NCBI GenBank assembly: GCA_022822005.1
Contig: JAJECO010000009.1
Span: 1-64,000, forward strand
Origin: Candidatus Poribacteria bacterium
GTDB taxonomy: Bacteria > Poribacteria > WGA-4E > PCPOR2b
Direction of reading: 5' to 3'
Length of the DNA: 64,000 nucleotides
The notes under the pieces are model-generated. The model ran no database searches. It was not told the origin of the DNA and saw only the letters and a list, made by a program, of their open reading frames with translations. Below are positions 37,382 to 47,487 of this stretch, piece by piece (positions within the stretch are counted from its first letter, which is position 1; each line of letters opens with the position of its first letter). The position numbers were made by a program, and so were the translations under genes.

Positions 37382-39133
37382 ATGATTCAAATCGTGATAT
37401 GGATTGTTGTAGGTCTGTCGGTACTCAATCTAGTGCTTCTTGCTATAGTACTGAAGCGGTTGGCATCTAAAAAAGACGACTCGGTAGAGCAGGTGGGACA
37501 AGACGAGTTCCGATTCCTTCGTGAGGAGGTATCTAGGTCAGAACGGGAAATCAGGAATGAGATTAGGGCAAGCCAAGAGACTACGGCCAATACACTTGTG
37601 ACGAATATCAGTGAATTTAGCAAAACTCTTACTGCTCAAGTTGAAGGAATGAGAACCACAATTGATGAAAGGTTTCAGAGCTTGCAACAGAGTAACGACA
37701 ATAAGTTGGGGCAGATACGCCAAACAGTTACCGAACAACTCCAAAGCACTGTTGACACCCTTGTAAATACCGTTGGAGAGCTCGGCAAATCTCAAGACTC
37801 TCAACTTGAGAGTGTTAGGAAAACGGTTCATGACAGGCTTGAAGCCATGCAAACTAGCAGTGAGGAAAAGTCAGAACAGATGTATAAGACGGTCACTGGA
37901 CAACTCCAAAGCACTGCCGATACTCTCGTGAATACCGTTGGAGAGCTCGGTAAATTTCAGGACACTCAACTTGAGAATGTTAGGAAAACAGTTCACGACA
38001 GGCTTGCAGCTGTACAGACTAGCAATGAGGAAAAGTCAGAACAGATGCACAAGACTGTTACTAATCAACTTCAAAGTACCGCCGACACTCTCGTGAATAC
38101 CGTTGGAGAGCTCGGTAAATCTCAGGACACTCAACTTGAGAATGTTAGGAAAACGGTTCATGACAGGCTTGAAGCCATGCAGACTAGCAATGAGGAAAAG
38201 CTCGACCAGATGCGTAAAACAGTTGACGAACAACTCCAATCGACATTGGAAAAGCGACTTGGGGAATCTTTTAACATTGTTAGCAAGCGTTTGGAGGATG
38301 TGCAGCGTGGACTCGGTGAGATGCGGAACCTTGCTACGGGTGTTGGCGATCTCAAGCGAGTTCTAACGAATGTCAAAGCAAGGGGAATATTGGGAGAAGT
38401 TCAACTTGGATCACTTCTTGAAGAAGTTCTTACGCCAGATCAGTATAGTACAAATGTACAGATTCATGAGAATTCTCGTGAGGAAGTTGAATATGCCATT
38501 CGTCTCCCGGGGAATAATGATGTGCCAGATTCGTGTGTATGGTTGCCGGTTGATTCCAAGTTTCCGCTTGCAGATTACGACAGATTAGTTGATGCCGCTG
38601 ATGCTTCTGATGCGGAGGTTGAACAAAAAGCAACTCAAGCGTTCAGACGGGCAGTGCAAAACGAAGCGAAGAAGATTCAGGATAAGTACATTTCTCCTCC
38701 AAAGACAACGGATTTTGCTATTATGTTCTTGCCGACCGAAGGACTCTATGCGGAGGTACTTCGGACACCAGGCCTCGTTACAGAACTCCTACAAAGCTAC
38801 CGGATTGTTGTTGCAGGACCAACCACCCTCGCCGCTATTCTGAGCAGCCTTCGTATGGGCTTCCGAACTTTGGCAATTGAAAAACGTTCCAGTGAGGTCT
38901 GGGAGGTTCTCGCTGCTGTCAAGACTGAGTTTGGTAAGTTTGGTGATGTTATGGATAAGTTGAAACGTCAATTGAATACAGCCTCTAGGACTATTGATGA
39001 GACAGGGCGCCGAACACGAGCGATGGCGCGTGAACTGCGAACAGTTGAGGAACTTCCTCTAGAGGAAGCAACCGCACGGCTTGGACTTCCAGACAACGAG
39101 CAAGTAATTAACTTGGATAGTACGGATGACTAG
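37382..39133 (+). CDS. rmuC: DNA recombination protein RmuC with internal 55-residue repeats
   Basis: A 583-residue protein: one N-terminal membrane segment (residues 3-25), a long coiled coil, then the RmuC nuclease-like domain (about 315-560) with KARGILGEVQLGSLLEEVL, VDSKFPLADYDRLV and FAIMFLPTEGLYAEVLR. RmuC limits inversions at short inverted repeats in E. coli. Unusually, the coiled coil contains three near-perfect 55-residue repeats (residues 113-277) with flanking partial copies. The genomic context (rich in short inverted repeats) is notable but proves nothing. The start is the ATG at 37382 after GGGAAAGAGA. Confidence 0.9.
   Translation: MIQIVIWIVVGLSVLNLVLLAIVLKRLASKKDDSVEQVGQDEFRFLREEVSRSEREIRNEIRASQETTANTLVTNISEFSKTLTAQVEGMRTTIDERFQSLQQSNDNKLGQIRQTVTEQLQSTVDTLVNTVGELGKSQDSQLESVRKTVHDRLEAMQTSSEEKSEQMYKTVTGQLQSTADTLVNTVGELGKFQDTQLENVRKTVHDRLAAVQTSNEEKSEQMHKTVTNQLQSTADTLVNTVGELGKSQDTQLENVRKTVHDRLEAMQTSNEEKLDQMRKTVDEQLQSTLEKRLGESFNIVSKRLEDVQRGLGEMRNLATGVGDLKRVLTNVKARGILGEVQLGSLLEEVLTPDQYSTNVQIHENSREEVEYAIRLPGNNDVPDSCVWLPVDSKFPLADYDRLVDAADASDAEVEQKATQAFRRAVQNEAKKIQDKYISPPKTTDFAIMFLPTEGLYAEVLRTPGLVTELLQSYRIVVAGPTTLAAILSSLRMGFRTLAIEKRSSEVWEVLAAVKTEFGKFGDVMDKLKRQLNTASRTIDETGRRTRAMARELRTVEELPLEEATARLGLPDNEQVINLDSTDD
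37718..38212 (+). repeat. three tandem 165-bp repeats inside rmuC
   Basis: Units begin at 37718, 37883 and 38048, and a diverged fourth begins at 38213. Each encodes 55 residues containing TLVNTVGELGK and RKTVHDRL. The second and third units agree most closely. The repeat length is an exact multiple of three, so copy-number change keeps the frame. Confidence 0.9.
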
Positions 39134-39210
39134 GAGACTGAACTATGGTTGTTAGATGTGTAACTATACAAAAAATTTCAGATCAAAATGCAGCATAAGG
39201 AGTGCGATTA

Positions 39211-41460
39211 ATGCCCAGATGGATTACCGTTAATATTGTTGTCCTTCTCATCCTCTTCGTCGGGACCTTGTGTGCACACGAATCCGGATCGGCTAAATAC
39301 GTTGTGGAAGCCTACCGGCTTGAGCCCGGTGTTCCCGCTCCGAAGATCGACGGAAAACTCGACGATCCCGTGTGGCAAAAGGCAAAGCCCGTAAGCGGCT
39401 TCATCCAACTCGTGCCAGATCGGGGCAAACCCGCCACCGATGATACAGCGTTTTATATCGCTTACGACCCGCACCATCTCTACGTTGCCTTTCGGTGCTA
39501 TGATGCCTCACCGGATAAAGTTGTCAACCGCATTGTGAGACGAGGTGGAAACATCTACGACTCAGACGTGATATCCTTCTTTATGGATCCGCACCATGAC
39601 CACCGCACCGGCTATAAGTTTGCCACCACACCCGGCGGCGTCCAGAGCGATGCCTATCGCTTCGACGACATCCGCTCCGACTCTAGTTGGAGAGGCATCT
39701 GGTGGCTAGAAACAGGGATTGATGAACAAGGCTGGGTCGCCGAATTCAAGATCCCATTCGCCAATTTTCGTTTTCCCAATAAATCGGAACAGGTATGGGG
39801 ATTCGACGTTGAACGGGTACATCGGCGAAAAGATGAGGTCACCGTTTGGAAGCAAATGACCCAAGCCGGGGCGACTACCCGGATGTCTGATCTCGGACTT
39901 ATGGTCGGACTAAAAGACATCGGCGGCAGCAAACCGTTTGAAATTTCGCCCTATGTCTTAAGCGGAGTGTCCGACAAAGAATCGCTCGACGGTCAACTGG
40001 GGACAGGACTCGATGTTCAGTATAATCTGACAAGTACGCTCAAGACAAACGTCACCCTTAACCCAGATTTTGCACAAGTGGAGGCGGATCAGTTGGAGAT
40101 TAACCTGACTCGCTTTCCAACCCGTTTCCCGGAACGGCGTCCCTTCTTCGTTGAAGGAAACAGCTTTTTTGAGACACCATTAGAACTCTTTTATAGTCGG
40201 CGAATCGGAAGTCGAGGTGACATCCTCTGGGGCGGTAAGATGACCGGCAAGGTCGGCAGTTATTCCCTCGGTGTGCTCGGCAGCCAAACAGGCAATTTCG
40301 GAGCTCTGGAGATTGGCCAAGAGTCCGAATCTAAGGAGGAGGCATTATATTCGACAGTCCGATTGAAGAAAGATATCCTACAACGCTCCAGCGTTGGGCT
40401 GCTCTTCGCCAACAAAGAGCATCTTGAGGAGGAAGATGGCTACGGTCGAGTGGGCGGAGTCGACACAGATCTATTCTTTCTGAAAACCTATCGGTTGTCG
40501 GGACAATATGCGATGAGTTTTAATCCCAGCGAAGATCCAGAGAACGAAAACGCAAAGAATAAGGCGTACCTCGTCGAGCTTGCTCAAAGTAACTACCTCT
40601 GGAACGCCAGAGTGCGGATGGAGCGAATTGATCCCCTATTTGAGGCAAATGAGACAGGATTTCTCCGCAAGGAGAGATATCGCGGTTGGCAGCAGATGAA
40701 TTTCATGGGGACCTATATCCCTCAGTTCGGACCCCATCGAGCTGCTTTCCAGGTTCGTGGCAGGGCTTCCCAGAACCTGTTCACCGATACATATTTTGAC
40801 GATTGGGAACAGAACAATCCAGATCTGACCTTTTCACCGGAATTTGACGAGGATTCAATCAGTTGGAACATCAACGCTGGAGCGGATTGGAGACCCACCG
40901 AATCTTTCTGGGAGGGGATTGGCGTATCTTATGGACGGAGTCGGGAGGTTGAACTGACTGAGGTATTTACGACAGACGGATATGATTTTTCGGTTCTAAC
41001 AAACACTTCGCGCCCCGTTTCGGTTGGTCTGGATGGAGGGATAGGAAATTACTTCAATTTCTCGCGTCAGGCGGTGGGGAAACAGCGGCTGCTTGCCCTC
41101 TCAACCACTATCCGGCCGCGGAGTAATTTCACCATTGATCTTGAAAGTGGATATGCCCTAAGTTTGACACAAGAGGATGTCATTGATGGACGCTATTTCA
41201 CAAGTTCTCTGCGCGTCACCTATCTGTTTACGCGCGATCTATTTCTCAGAGTGTTCACACAAGCGGGTCGTGAGCGCACCACTTTTGATCAGATTGAAAC
41301 CACTGAAAACTACCTAGTCAGTACCCTCTTTGGTTGGGAATATAGCCCGAAAAGCCACATTTTCCTTGCGTATAATGAAGATTGGCGCACCAATAAAGGA
41401 GAGTTACAGTTAGGCGATAGAGTCGTCGTGTTCAAATTTTCTTATCTCTGGAATCTCTAA
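39211..41460 (+). CDS. outer membrane protein, CBM9-like domain plus DUF5916 barrel
   Basis: A 749-residue protein with a signal peptide (cleavage near LCAHESG). Residues about 30-220 form a CBM9-like domain: KIDGKLDDPVWQKAKPVS, FYIAYDPHHLYVAFRCYD and DVISFFMDP. Then follows the DUF5916 barrel-type region, with LNPDFAQVEADQLEINLTR, FPERRPFFVEG and many beta strands ending in YLWNL, as in outer membrane proteins. It probably binds sugars at the cell surface. AAGGAG at 39197-39202 is nine bases before the ATG at 39211; a GTG at 39202 lies inside that site and is rejected. Confidence 0.9.
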   Translation: MPRWITVNIVVLLILFVGTLCAHESGSAKYVVEAYRLEPGVPAPKIDGKLDDPVWQKAKPVSGFIQLVPDRGKPATDDTAFYIAYDPHHLYVAFRCYDASPDKVVNRIVRRGGNIYDSDVISFFMDPHHDHRTGYKFATTPGGVQSDAYRFDDIRSDSSWRGIWWLETGIDEQGWVAEFKIPFANFRFPNKSEQVWGFDVERVHRRKDEVTVWKQMTQAGATTRMSDLGLMVGLKDIGGSKPFEISPYVLSGVSDKESLDGQLGTGLDVQYNLTSTLKTNVTLNPDFAQVEADQLEINLTRFPTRFPERRPFFVEGNSFFETPLELFYSRRIGSRGDILWGGKMTGKVGSYSLGVLGSQTGNFGALEIGQESESKEEALYSTVRLKKDILQRSSVGLLFANKEHLEEEDGYGRVGGVDTDLFFLKTYRLSGQYAMSFNPSEDPENENAKNKAYLVELAQSNYLWNARVRMERIDPLFEANETGFLRKERYRGWQQMNFMGTYIPQFGPHRAAFQVRGRASQNLFTDTYFDDWEQNNPDLTFSPEFDEDSISWNINAGADWRPTESFWEGIGVSYGRSREVELTEVFTTDGYDFSVLTNTSRPVSVGLDGGIGNYFNFSRQAVGKQRLLALSTTIRPRSNFTIDLESGYALSLTQEDVIDGRYFTSSLRVTYLFTRDLFLRVFTQAGRERTTFDQIETTENYLVSTLFGWEYSPKSHIFLAYNEDWRTNKGELQLGDRVVVFKFSYLWNL

Positions 41461-41789
41461 TAACCTAAGTTGCTGGTGATGTGCGGCATGATAAAATTGA
41501 TCCCTATACCTGTAGGTCGGGCATCTTGCCCGACCCATAGCCCCAGCGGGGCGACAGGTGTATAGAATCTACAGATTCTCTAGGGCGTGTTGACATTTTG
41601 CTTTTGCTACCACGAGAAACACTAAATCAATGAAAAAGCTGCCGGAAACCGAGTTTTTTCTTCAAAACTCGGTTTCTTTTCTCCGTTTTCTCCGTCAGTG
41701 AACCGGTTTATGCCTCTCTGTTATCTGGCTGTGATGAAATGTCAACAGAACCTAGCAACTTACGTTCTATATAGAAAGAAATTTAAGCC
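41461..41789. repeat. 329-base gap with three types of repeat
   Basis: It contains a perfect nine-base stem GGTCGGGCA-TCT-TGCCCGACC at 41515-41535, a GCCCCAGCGGGGC element at 41537-41562, and a GAAACCGAGTTTT hairpin at 41645-41677, which ends near a T-run and could act as a terminator. No gene is visible. Confidence 0.65.
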
Positions 41790-42788
41790 ATGTCTCCACC
41801 ATCTGAAATTCAGTTTTCATCGGCAGAGTTACTCGATCACAGTTTCCCAAACCACAGATCCCGTTTGTCATTCGATGGGGATACGGTTGATGCGTGGCAG
41901 GATTGGCGAACGCAGCTACTTCCTGAACTGCGAGAACAGCTTGGACCTTTCCCAGACGAAGCGTTTCCTCTAAACCCGCAGATCGTCTCCACCGAAACGA
42001 CTGACCGGTTGACGATTCACAAGGTGATCTACCATTCACGAGAAGACACGCCGATCCCCGCTTATCTATCAATCCCTAAGAGCGCAACGGCGAAGACGCC
42101 AGCCGTCCTCTGTATCCACGGCCATGTTCCGGGCGGTAAAGAGAGCGTCATCTCTGGTGATGGAGAGTTCGGTTCCCCCTACGGTCGAGACCTCGCGGAA
42201 CAGGGCGTCATTACATTGTGCCCTGATAACGCTGGGATGGGGGAACGCGCCCACCCGTCGGGCGGTTGTGATTTTCTCTGGCGACGCCTAAACTATCTCG
42301 GATACGATCTGACAGGCTATCGCGTCTACGACCTGATGCGGGGTGTGGATTACCTCCAAAGCCTGCCGGAGGTGGACAAAACGCGGATCGGGATTGCGGG
42401 GTTATCTGGCGGGTGTTGGCTTGGCATCGTCCACGCCGCGCTGGATGAACGGGTTCGTGCAGCGGTGTTAAGCGGCTATTTTACTACCTTTGCACAAACC
42501 TCATGGTTTGGACACTGTATCTGCCATCACCCGAAAGGCATCGGCGAGCTTTGTGAAATGCCCGACATCGCAGGACTCATCGCGCCGCGCCCAATCTTTG
42601 TGGAGTGGGGAACCGCGGATGTGAGCCGCCCGGTACACCCCGCCTTCGAGATGGCACAGCGGATCTATCGCGCTGCGAACGCCAACGATCAGATCACGCT
42701 CCAAGAATTTGATGCCGGACATCTATTTTCAGGCGAACAGTCACTGCCATGGTTGATTCAAACGCTGTCCGGAAGGAATCATAAATAA
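41790..42788 (+). CDS. alpha/beta hydrolase (acetyl-xylan esterase/dienelactone hydrolase-like)
   Basis: A 332-residue alpha/beta hydrolase. PAVLCIHGHVPGGKE forms the oxyanion strand, and the nucleophile is Ser206 in GIAGLSGGCWLG. A catalytic Asp candidate lies in VEWGTADVSRPVHP and a His in EFDAGHLFSG near the end. It has no signal peptide. It opens a run of plus-strand genes (hydrolase, two Gfo/Idh, two SDR) that together look like a sugar or glycoside catabolic cluster. Confidence 0.85.
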   Translation: MSPPSEIQFSSAELLDHSFPNHRSRLSFDGDTVDAWQDWRTQLLPELREQLGPFPDEAFPLNPQIVSTETTDRLTIHKVIYHSREDTPIPAYLSIPKSATAKTPAVLCIHGHVPGGKESVISGDGEFGSPYGRDLAEQGVITLCPDNAGMGERAHPSGGCDFLWRRLNYLGYDLTGYRVYDLMRGVDYLQSLPEVDKTRIGIAGLSGGCWLGIVHAALDERVRAAVLSGYFTTFAQTSWFGHCICHHPKGIGELCEMPDIAGLIAPRPIFVEWGTADVSRPVHPAFEMAQRIYRAANANDQITLQEFDAGHLFSGEQSLPWLIQTLSGRNHK

Positions 42789-42894
42789 AAAATAACCTCC
42801 TTACGTATTACGCATTACGCGATTAAACCATGAAGACTTATCCTCTCGAAATCCTAACTTGACCCAATAATTTCACCCATTCGGAGAACGACCG

Positions 42895-44085
42895 ATGAAC
42901 CCTTTACGAATTGCTGTAATCGGTGCGGGGGCTTACGAAACCTCCCGCTCGCGCGGTTATCAAGCGGTCATTAAGAAACTGACCGACCTCTATACGTTTT
43001 GCGCCATCTGCGACAGGAATGCCGAGGCGTGCCGTGCAGCAGCCGAAACCTACGACATTCCAGCACAATACACAGATGTTGAGGAGATGCTTCAGTCCGA
43101 AAAGCCGGACGTAGTCTTCTGCCTGACGCCAACCGATTCACTCAACGTCATGGCGATGACAGTCGCCAAACATCGCATTAACGTCATCACCGAAATTCCC
43201 ATCGCCGTCTCCTTGCCGATAGCGGACGCCATCACGGAGACGTGCCAGGAAAACGGTGTCAAATACGAAATCGCTGAAAACGTCTGGCACTGGCCCCATG
43301 AGCAGTTGAAGCAGAAAATTGTACGGGCAGGATTGCTCGGCAAGATTCGACATGCGCGACTCTGGTACGCATCGGGCAGCTATCACGGCATCAACGCGGT
43401 TCGCATGATCCTCGGCTGCGAGCCGATACGTGCCTTGGGATACGCAGCCGAAGCACCGACGCACCCCTACACCGGTTACGGTGACGAGGCAATGACGACA
43501 CGGTGGTGGGAGTCTGGCATTATTGAATTTCCGGGAGGGATCACCTGCCTCTACGAGATGCCGCCGCCGGGAGCGCGTGGCAGTCACTGGGAGATTGAGG
43601 GCATGGACGGCCATCTCTCCGGGGATCAGTTGACCCTTTACAACGATGGGGGGACTTACCAAATTGAGGATGTCTATACAGAGGTTGACGGCGAACAGGT
43701 GTTAGACCATGTTCGGATAGACACTTCCCCGCCGATCGTATGGTCAAATCCATTTGCAAAATACAAAATCTCTGCATCAGACGACGTTGCCAAAGCCAGC
43801 ATCCTCCACAGTATGTATCGCGCTGTGACGGAGGATATTGAACCTGCATACGGTCCCATCAATGCCCGGCGAGATCTGGAATTGTGGATCGCTATTAGAG
43901 AGAGTGCCAGACGCGGGAGCGCGTGGATAACCTTACCAATTGAGGAAATAACGGGACTCGAACGCCAGATCCATGAAGCGTATGAGCGTAAATATGGGGG
44001 CCATCCGATTTCAGGGGTCGAAGCACTCAAGGAGGCACCCTTCAGCCGATCGAGCGTAATCTGGGAAGTTGCGGGATGGCTGTAA
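42895..44085 (+). CDS. Gfo/Idh/MocA-family oxidoreductase
   Basis: A 396-residue oxidoreductase with the dinucleotide-binding motif AVIGAGAYETSRSRGY (GxGxYx, slightly unusual) and a second domain with WHWPHEQLKQKIV and RWWESGIIEFPGG. The common EKP lysine motif is replaced by VITEIPIAVSLP, so the catalytic Lys is missing at its usual place. It probably acts on sugar or inositol derivatives but may have a changed chemistry. GGAG precedes the ATG. Confidence 0.82.
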   Translation: MNPLRIAVIGAGAYETSRSRGYQAVIKKLTDLYTFCAICDRNAEACRAAAETYDIPAQYTDVEEMLQSEKPDVVFCLTPTDSLNVMAMTVAKHRINVITEIPIAVSLPIADAITETCQENGVKYEIAENVWHWPHEQLKQKIVRAGLLGKIRHARLWYASGSYHGINAVRMILGCEPIRALGYAAEAPTHPYTGYGDEAMTTRWWESGIIEFPGGITCLYEMPPPGARGSHWEIEGMDGHLSGDQLTLYNDGGTYQIEDVYTEVDGEQVLDHVRIDTSPPIVWSNPFAKYKISASDDVAKASILHSMYRAVTEDIEPAYGPINARRDLELWIAIRESARRGSAWITLPIEEITGLERQIHEAYERKYGGHPISGVEALKEAPFSRSSVIWEVAGWL

Positions 44086-44106
44086 GAGCCACCACATCTT
44101 GTAGTT

Positions 44107-44330
44107 GCCCGCCTGTCCCGATTCATCGGGGATGTATCGGGGATTTATCGGGGCCGGTAGGTGCGGTTTGTAACCGCACCGGTCTGAAAGTGTCTTATTA
44201 ATTCTAAAATCTACCATAGGAGGAAAACGGGAAAACGAGAAAAAAAGGAACGCTAAGCCGCTAGGACGCAAAGATAAAAAATAATAAAGTCTTTCCTTGC
44301 GTCTTTGCACCATTGCGCCCTTGCGTTAAA
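44107..44330. repeat. repeat-rich gap before second Gfo/Idh gene
   Basis: 44107-44156 carries the ATTCATCGGGGAT element with an extra TATCGGGG unit. 44160-44180 is a perfect hairpin GGTGCGGTT-TGT-AACCGCACC. 44258-44300 has GACGCAAAGA and TCTTTCCTTGCGTC, inverted halves of a CGCAAAGACGCAAAG repeat. The whole 44086-44414 gap contains no gene. Confidence 0.65.
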
Positions 44331-44414
44331 ATTTCCTTGTTTTCACGTTGTCTCCAATCAACGCATCTCCAAATTAAGAAGAACTTGCCTTGGTATGAGG
44401 CCTCTGGAGGGAAC

Positions 44415-45428
44415 ATGCTGAAAATTGGAATCACCGGTGCCGGAGTGATGGGTAACCGCCATCAAGAAAGAATTGCTGACTACCGGGCAGAAGTTGTTGC
44501 AGTTCACGATGTCCATCTACCGGCAGCACAGGAGCTTGCGACAAAAGGGGGCGCGAAAGTCGCGACGGATGACCTTGAGCAGTTCTTCGATGTTGAAATG
44601 GACGGCTTGGTCATCACCACACCGCCCCCTGTGCGACTTGAGCCGGTGCGGAGGGCTTGCGAACGTGGTATCCACCTGATGATTGAAAAACCGCCCGCCT
44701 TAAACATGACTGAGGGACGTGCGTGCCTTGCGCAGATTGAGGAGGCGGGGGTGATTGCTGCGGTAAGCTTTCAACTGCGCTACGGCTCAATCTATGAACG
44801 ACTCAAAGAGTTATTGGCGGATGAAACGGTGCATCTCGTTCACACAGTCTGTACCGTCGACTATTACCTCAGCTTTCGGATGTCACCGTGGTTCCTACAG
44901 CGCCGAATCAGCGGAGGTCCTATCGCTGAGCAAGCGATTCATATCCTCGATTGTGCCCGCTTTGTCATGGGAAACACCAAGCCGGTTCAAGCGCACGCAA
45001 TCGGTGCCAAAAATATGGCACCAGACCGAACCGAGTTTGACGCTGAAAATGCCCTTCAGATGATGTACGAACTCGACAACGGCGTCTTCGGTACGCACAT
45101 GAATCACTGCGGCACGAAAGGAAACGGTTTCGAGTTAGAGGTTATTGGTCCACATTTACGCCTTCGGGCAGATGCCCAGGGAGGTCGCAACGGCGACCGA
45201 ATCGTCGGTCATTTGCATGGAAACGAATTTAATGAACCGGTGCCCACTGAAAATAGCCTTGGTCTTGATAAGTACCATGCGTGGCTTCGCGCCATCGAAA
45301 CGGGCGACCGCTCGCTGATCCGGTCGAACTTTGAGGACGCGCTGCACACCCTCGCATTAGTTGAAGCAGCCGTCACAAGTCAAGACACCGGCGGCTTTGT
45401 AAAGGTTGGTTCAAGTCCCATCGAGTAG
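44415..45428 (+). CDS. Gfo/Idh/MocA-family oxidoreductase
   Basis: A 337-residue oxidoreductase. GITGAGVMGNRHQERI is the nucleotide-binding turn, and MIEKPPALN contains the conserved EKP. The second domain has WFLQRRISGGPIAEQAIHILD. The start is fixed by GGAGG at 44406-44410. An in-frame reading from 44313 goes through repeat DNA and is not credible. It is followed within 15 bases by an SDR gene, so the pair probably belong to one sugar pathway. Confidence 0.9.
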   Translation: MLKIGITGAGVMGNRHQERIADYRAEVVAVHDVHLPAAQELATKGGAKVATDDLEQFFDVEMDGLVITTPPPVRLEPVRRACERGIHLMIEKPPALNMTEGRACLAQIEEAGVIAAVSFQLRYGSIYERLKELLADETVHLVHTVCTVDYYLSFRMSPWFLQRRISGGPIAEQAIHILDCARFVMGNTKPVQAHAIGAKNMAPDRTEFDAENALQMMYELDNGVFGTHMNHCGTKGNGFELEVIGPHLRLRADAQGGRNGDRIVGHLHGNEFNEPVPTENSLGLDKYHAWLRAIETGDRSLIRSNFEDALHTLALVEAAVTSQDTGGFVKVGSSPIE

Positions 45429-45442
45429 GAGAAATCTAACAC

Positions 45443-46222
45443 ATGACAATCAAGAAAATCCTCATCACCGGTGCAGCGGGGTATCTCGCTGGTTTCATTA
45501 TTGAACGACTCCGATCCAAATATGAACTCACGCTCACCGATAAGGTCGAGCCAAAACCGGAATTCAAAGATCTGCCCTTCATGCAGGCTGACATAACGAA
45601 CTATGCAGAAATTGAAAAGGTTTGTGAAGGGCACGATGCCGTTGTCCACCTCGTGGCGTTGGTGCGCGAGCGTTTCGACAAGCCAGCATGGCTATTCGCC
45701 GATGTAATGGTCAAGGGAACGTGGAATGTTGCCGAAGCCTGTGCGATGGCGGGTGTGCAAAGACTCGTCAACATTTCGAGTATATCCGCCTGTACGCCGT
45801 TCCCGGAGGGCGAATTGCCCTATCGAGTCGGTGAGCCGTTCCAGTTCAGTCCGGGCGGCTTATACTACGCGCTTGCGAAATACTTGGGCGAACAGGTCGG
45901 AGAAGCCTACTATCAAGCGCACGGATTCAGCATCATCCATCTGCGTCCCGGTGTTATTGAGGGCGACGGACATAACCCCGGTCCCAAAGCGCCGGACAAT
46001 TTAGACCAAGCCGGGCCAACCGAACCGTGGTTTGTGTATGTTGATCCACGCGATGTCGCACAGGCAGTCGAACTGGCTATCGAAACCCAAGACGTGATGT
46101 ACGGTTCTTACCACGTCGTCGCGGGACGCGAGGATTCCCGATTCGATTGGAAGCAGACTGCTGAGGAACTCGGTTATCGCCCGGAACACAACTGGCCCGA
46201 AATCCCAGAGAACAGCGGTTAA
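45443..46222 (+). CDS. NAD(P)-dependent extended SDR (epimerase/dehydratase-like)
   Basis: A 259-residue SDR protein with ITGAAGYLAGFIIERL, SSISACTP and the catalytic YYALAKYLGE (Y-x3-K). It is shorter than standard 4-epimerases (about 330), missing much of the C-terminal substrate domain, as in uronate dehydrogenase-like SDRs. AGGAGA precedes the start. It lies between a Gfo/Idh gene and another SDR. Confidence 0.85.
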   Translation: MTIKKILITGAAGYLAGFIIERLRSKYELTLTDKVEPKPEFKDLPFMQADITNYAEIEKVCEGHDAVVHLVALVRERFDKPAWLFADVMVKGTWNVAEACAMAGVQRLVNISSISACTPFPEGELPYRVGEPFQFSPGGLYYALAKYLGEQVGEAYYQAHGFSIIHLRPGVIEGDGHNPGPKAPDNLDQAGPTEPWFVYVDPRDVAQAVELAIETQDVMYGSYHVVAGREDSRFDWKQTAEELGYRPEHNWPEIPENSG

Positions 46223-46240
46223 GGGGAAGGTGTTAAAAAC

Positions 46241-47242
46241 ATGAAAGTATTGATTATCGGCGGCACCGGAAATATCAGCCGTGGAATTGTCGCAGCGCTG
46301 CTCAACCGGAATCACGAAGTAGTGATGTTCAACCGCGGTCAGCATCCAGATCCACCGCCACCCGGTATACAGATCATCCACGGTGATCGGCGCGATCGTG
46401 ACACCTTCGAGATCAGGATGCGCAGCGAAAAGTTCGACGCCGTCATCGACATGATCTCTTATAACGCCGACGATGCCGCCTCTGCCCTGCGAGCGTTTCG
46501 TGGGCGGGTGGACGGATTCATCCACTGTTCAACGGTTATGACCTATGGACCGCCGTTCCCGTTTAGCGGCGTCAACATCCCTGAAACCGCGCCCTTGAAC
46601 GGCACATCTGAGTATGGGCGCGGCAAGATCGCTGCAGACAGACTGCTCTTGGACGCACATGCTGAAGACGGTTTTCCCGTAGCAATCTTCAAGCCATCTT
46701 ACACACACGGACCCGGAATGCAAGTACACCGACAGGTCGGAGGCGACGGGAGTTGGATCGACCGCCTGCGTAAAGGCAAGCCTATCCTCTCAGCGGGAGA
46801 TGGATTAAACTACTTCCAATTTCTTTCATCGCGTGATGCAGGGGTAGGATTTGCAGAGGCGCTCGGCAGGTCGGAGTGTCTTGGTCAAGTCTACAACATC
46901 GTTCACCCAGAGGCACGGACATGGGACGAATGGCACCACACCGTCGCCCAAGCGCTGGGCGTTGAAGCCGAAATCGTGCATGTCCCCCAAGAGACGCTCA
47001 TCGCCATTGCACCGGAGCGATTTCAAGGATTACGCGGAAACTTCGGGCACACACAAATCTATACCGGAACAAAACTCGCGGAAGCTATCCCCGAATTCCA
47101 GCCAGAGACGCCACATGTAGAGAGCGTTGCAGAAAATATCGCTTGGATGGATAGACACAACCGTGTGCCAGACAGCGACACCGATGATCTGGAGGATCGA
47201 ATCATCGCTGCGGTGTGTAGCCTGCTAACCGGTTTTCATTAA
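46241..47242 (+). CDS. NAD-dependent epimerase/dehydratase-like SDR
   Basis: A 333-residue SDR protein beginning KVLIIGGTGNISRGIVAAL, a GGTGxIS-type motif seen in the RNA-binding CSP41-like and atypical SDR branch. Active-site candidates are STVMTYG and EYGRGKIAAD (Y-x3-K). It later has FKPSYTHGPGM. It probably works on the same sugar as the previous genes. It is the last plus-strand gene before the phosphorothioation island; the 245 bases after it hold nothing I can name. Confidence 0.85.
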   Translation: MKVLIIGGTGNISRGIVAALLNRNHEVVMFNRGQHPDPPPPGIQIIHGDRRDRDTFEIRMRSEKFDAVIDMISYNADDAASALRAFRGRVDGFIHCSTVMTYGPPFPFSGVNIPETAPLNGTSEYGRGKIAADRLLLDAHAEDGFPVAIFKPSYTHGPGMQVHRQVGGDGSWIDRLRKGKPILSAGDGLNYFQFLSSRDAGVGFAEALGRSECLGQVYNIVHPEARTWDEWHHTVAQALGVEAEIVHVPQETLIAIAPERFQGLRGNFGHTQIYTGTKLAEAIPEFQPETPHVESVAENIAWMDRHNRVPDSDTDDLEDRIIAAVCSLLTGFH

Positions 47243-47487
47243 GGATTAAACAATATTTGGCGGCTTTGCGATTGATTTGCTCTGTCTGGTCAATGTATCT
47301 ATTGTAACAGTATGGAGGTATAAAGTTATCGACAGCAGATTACGGGAATATCCGGCAAACGGATTAAGAATTTAATGGTTTTATGATTGTCGAGGTGGAT
47401 GCGAATCGGTAGGTGATAAAGCAAGCTAACTTCGTGGAGATGAACCTCACATGCAGTTAACAGCATCTTAGGATTAAACTGTTAAAA

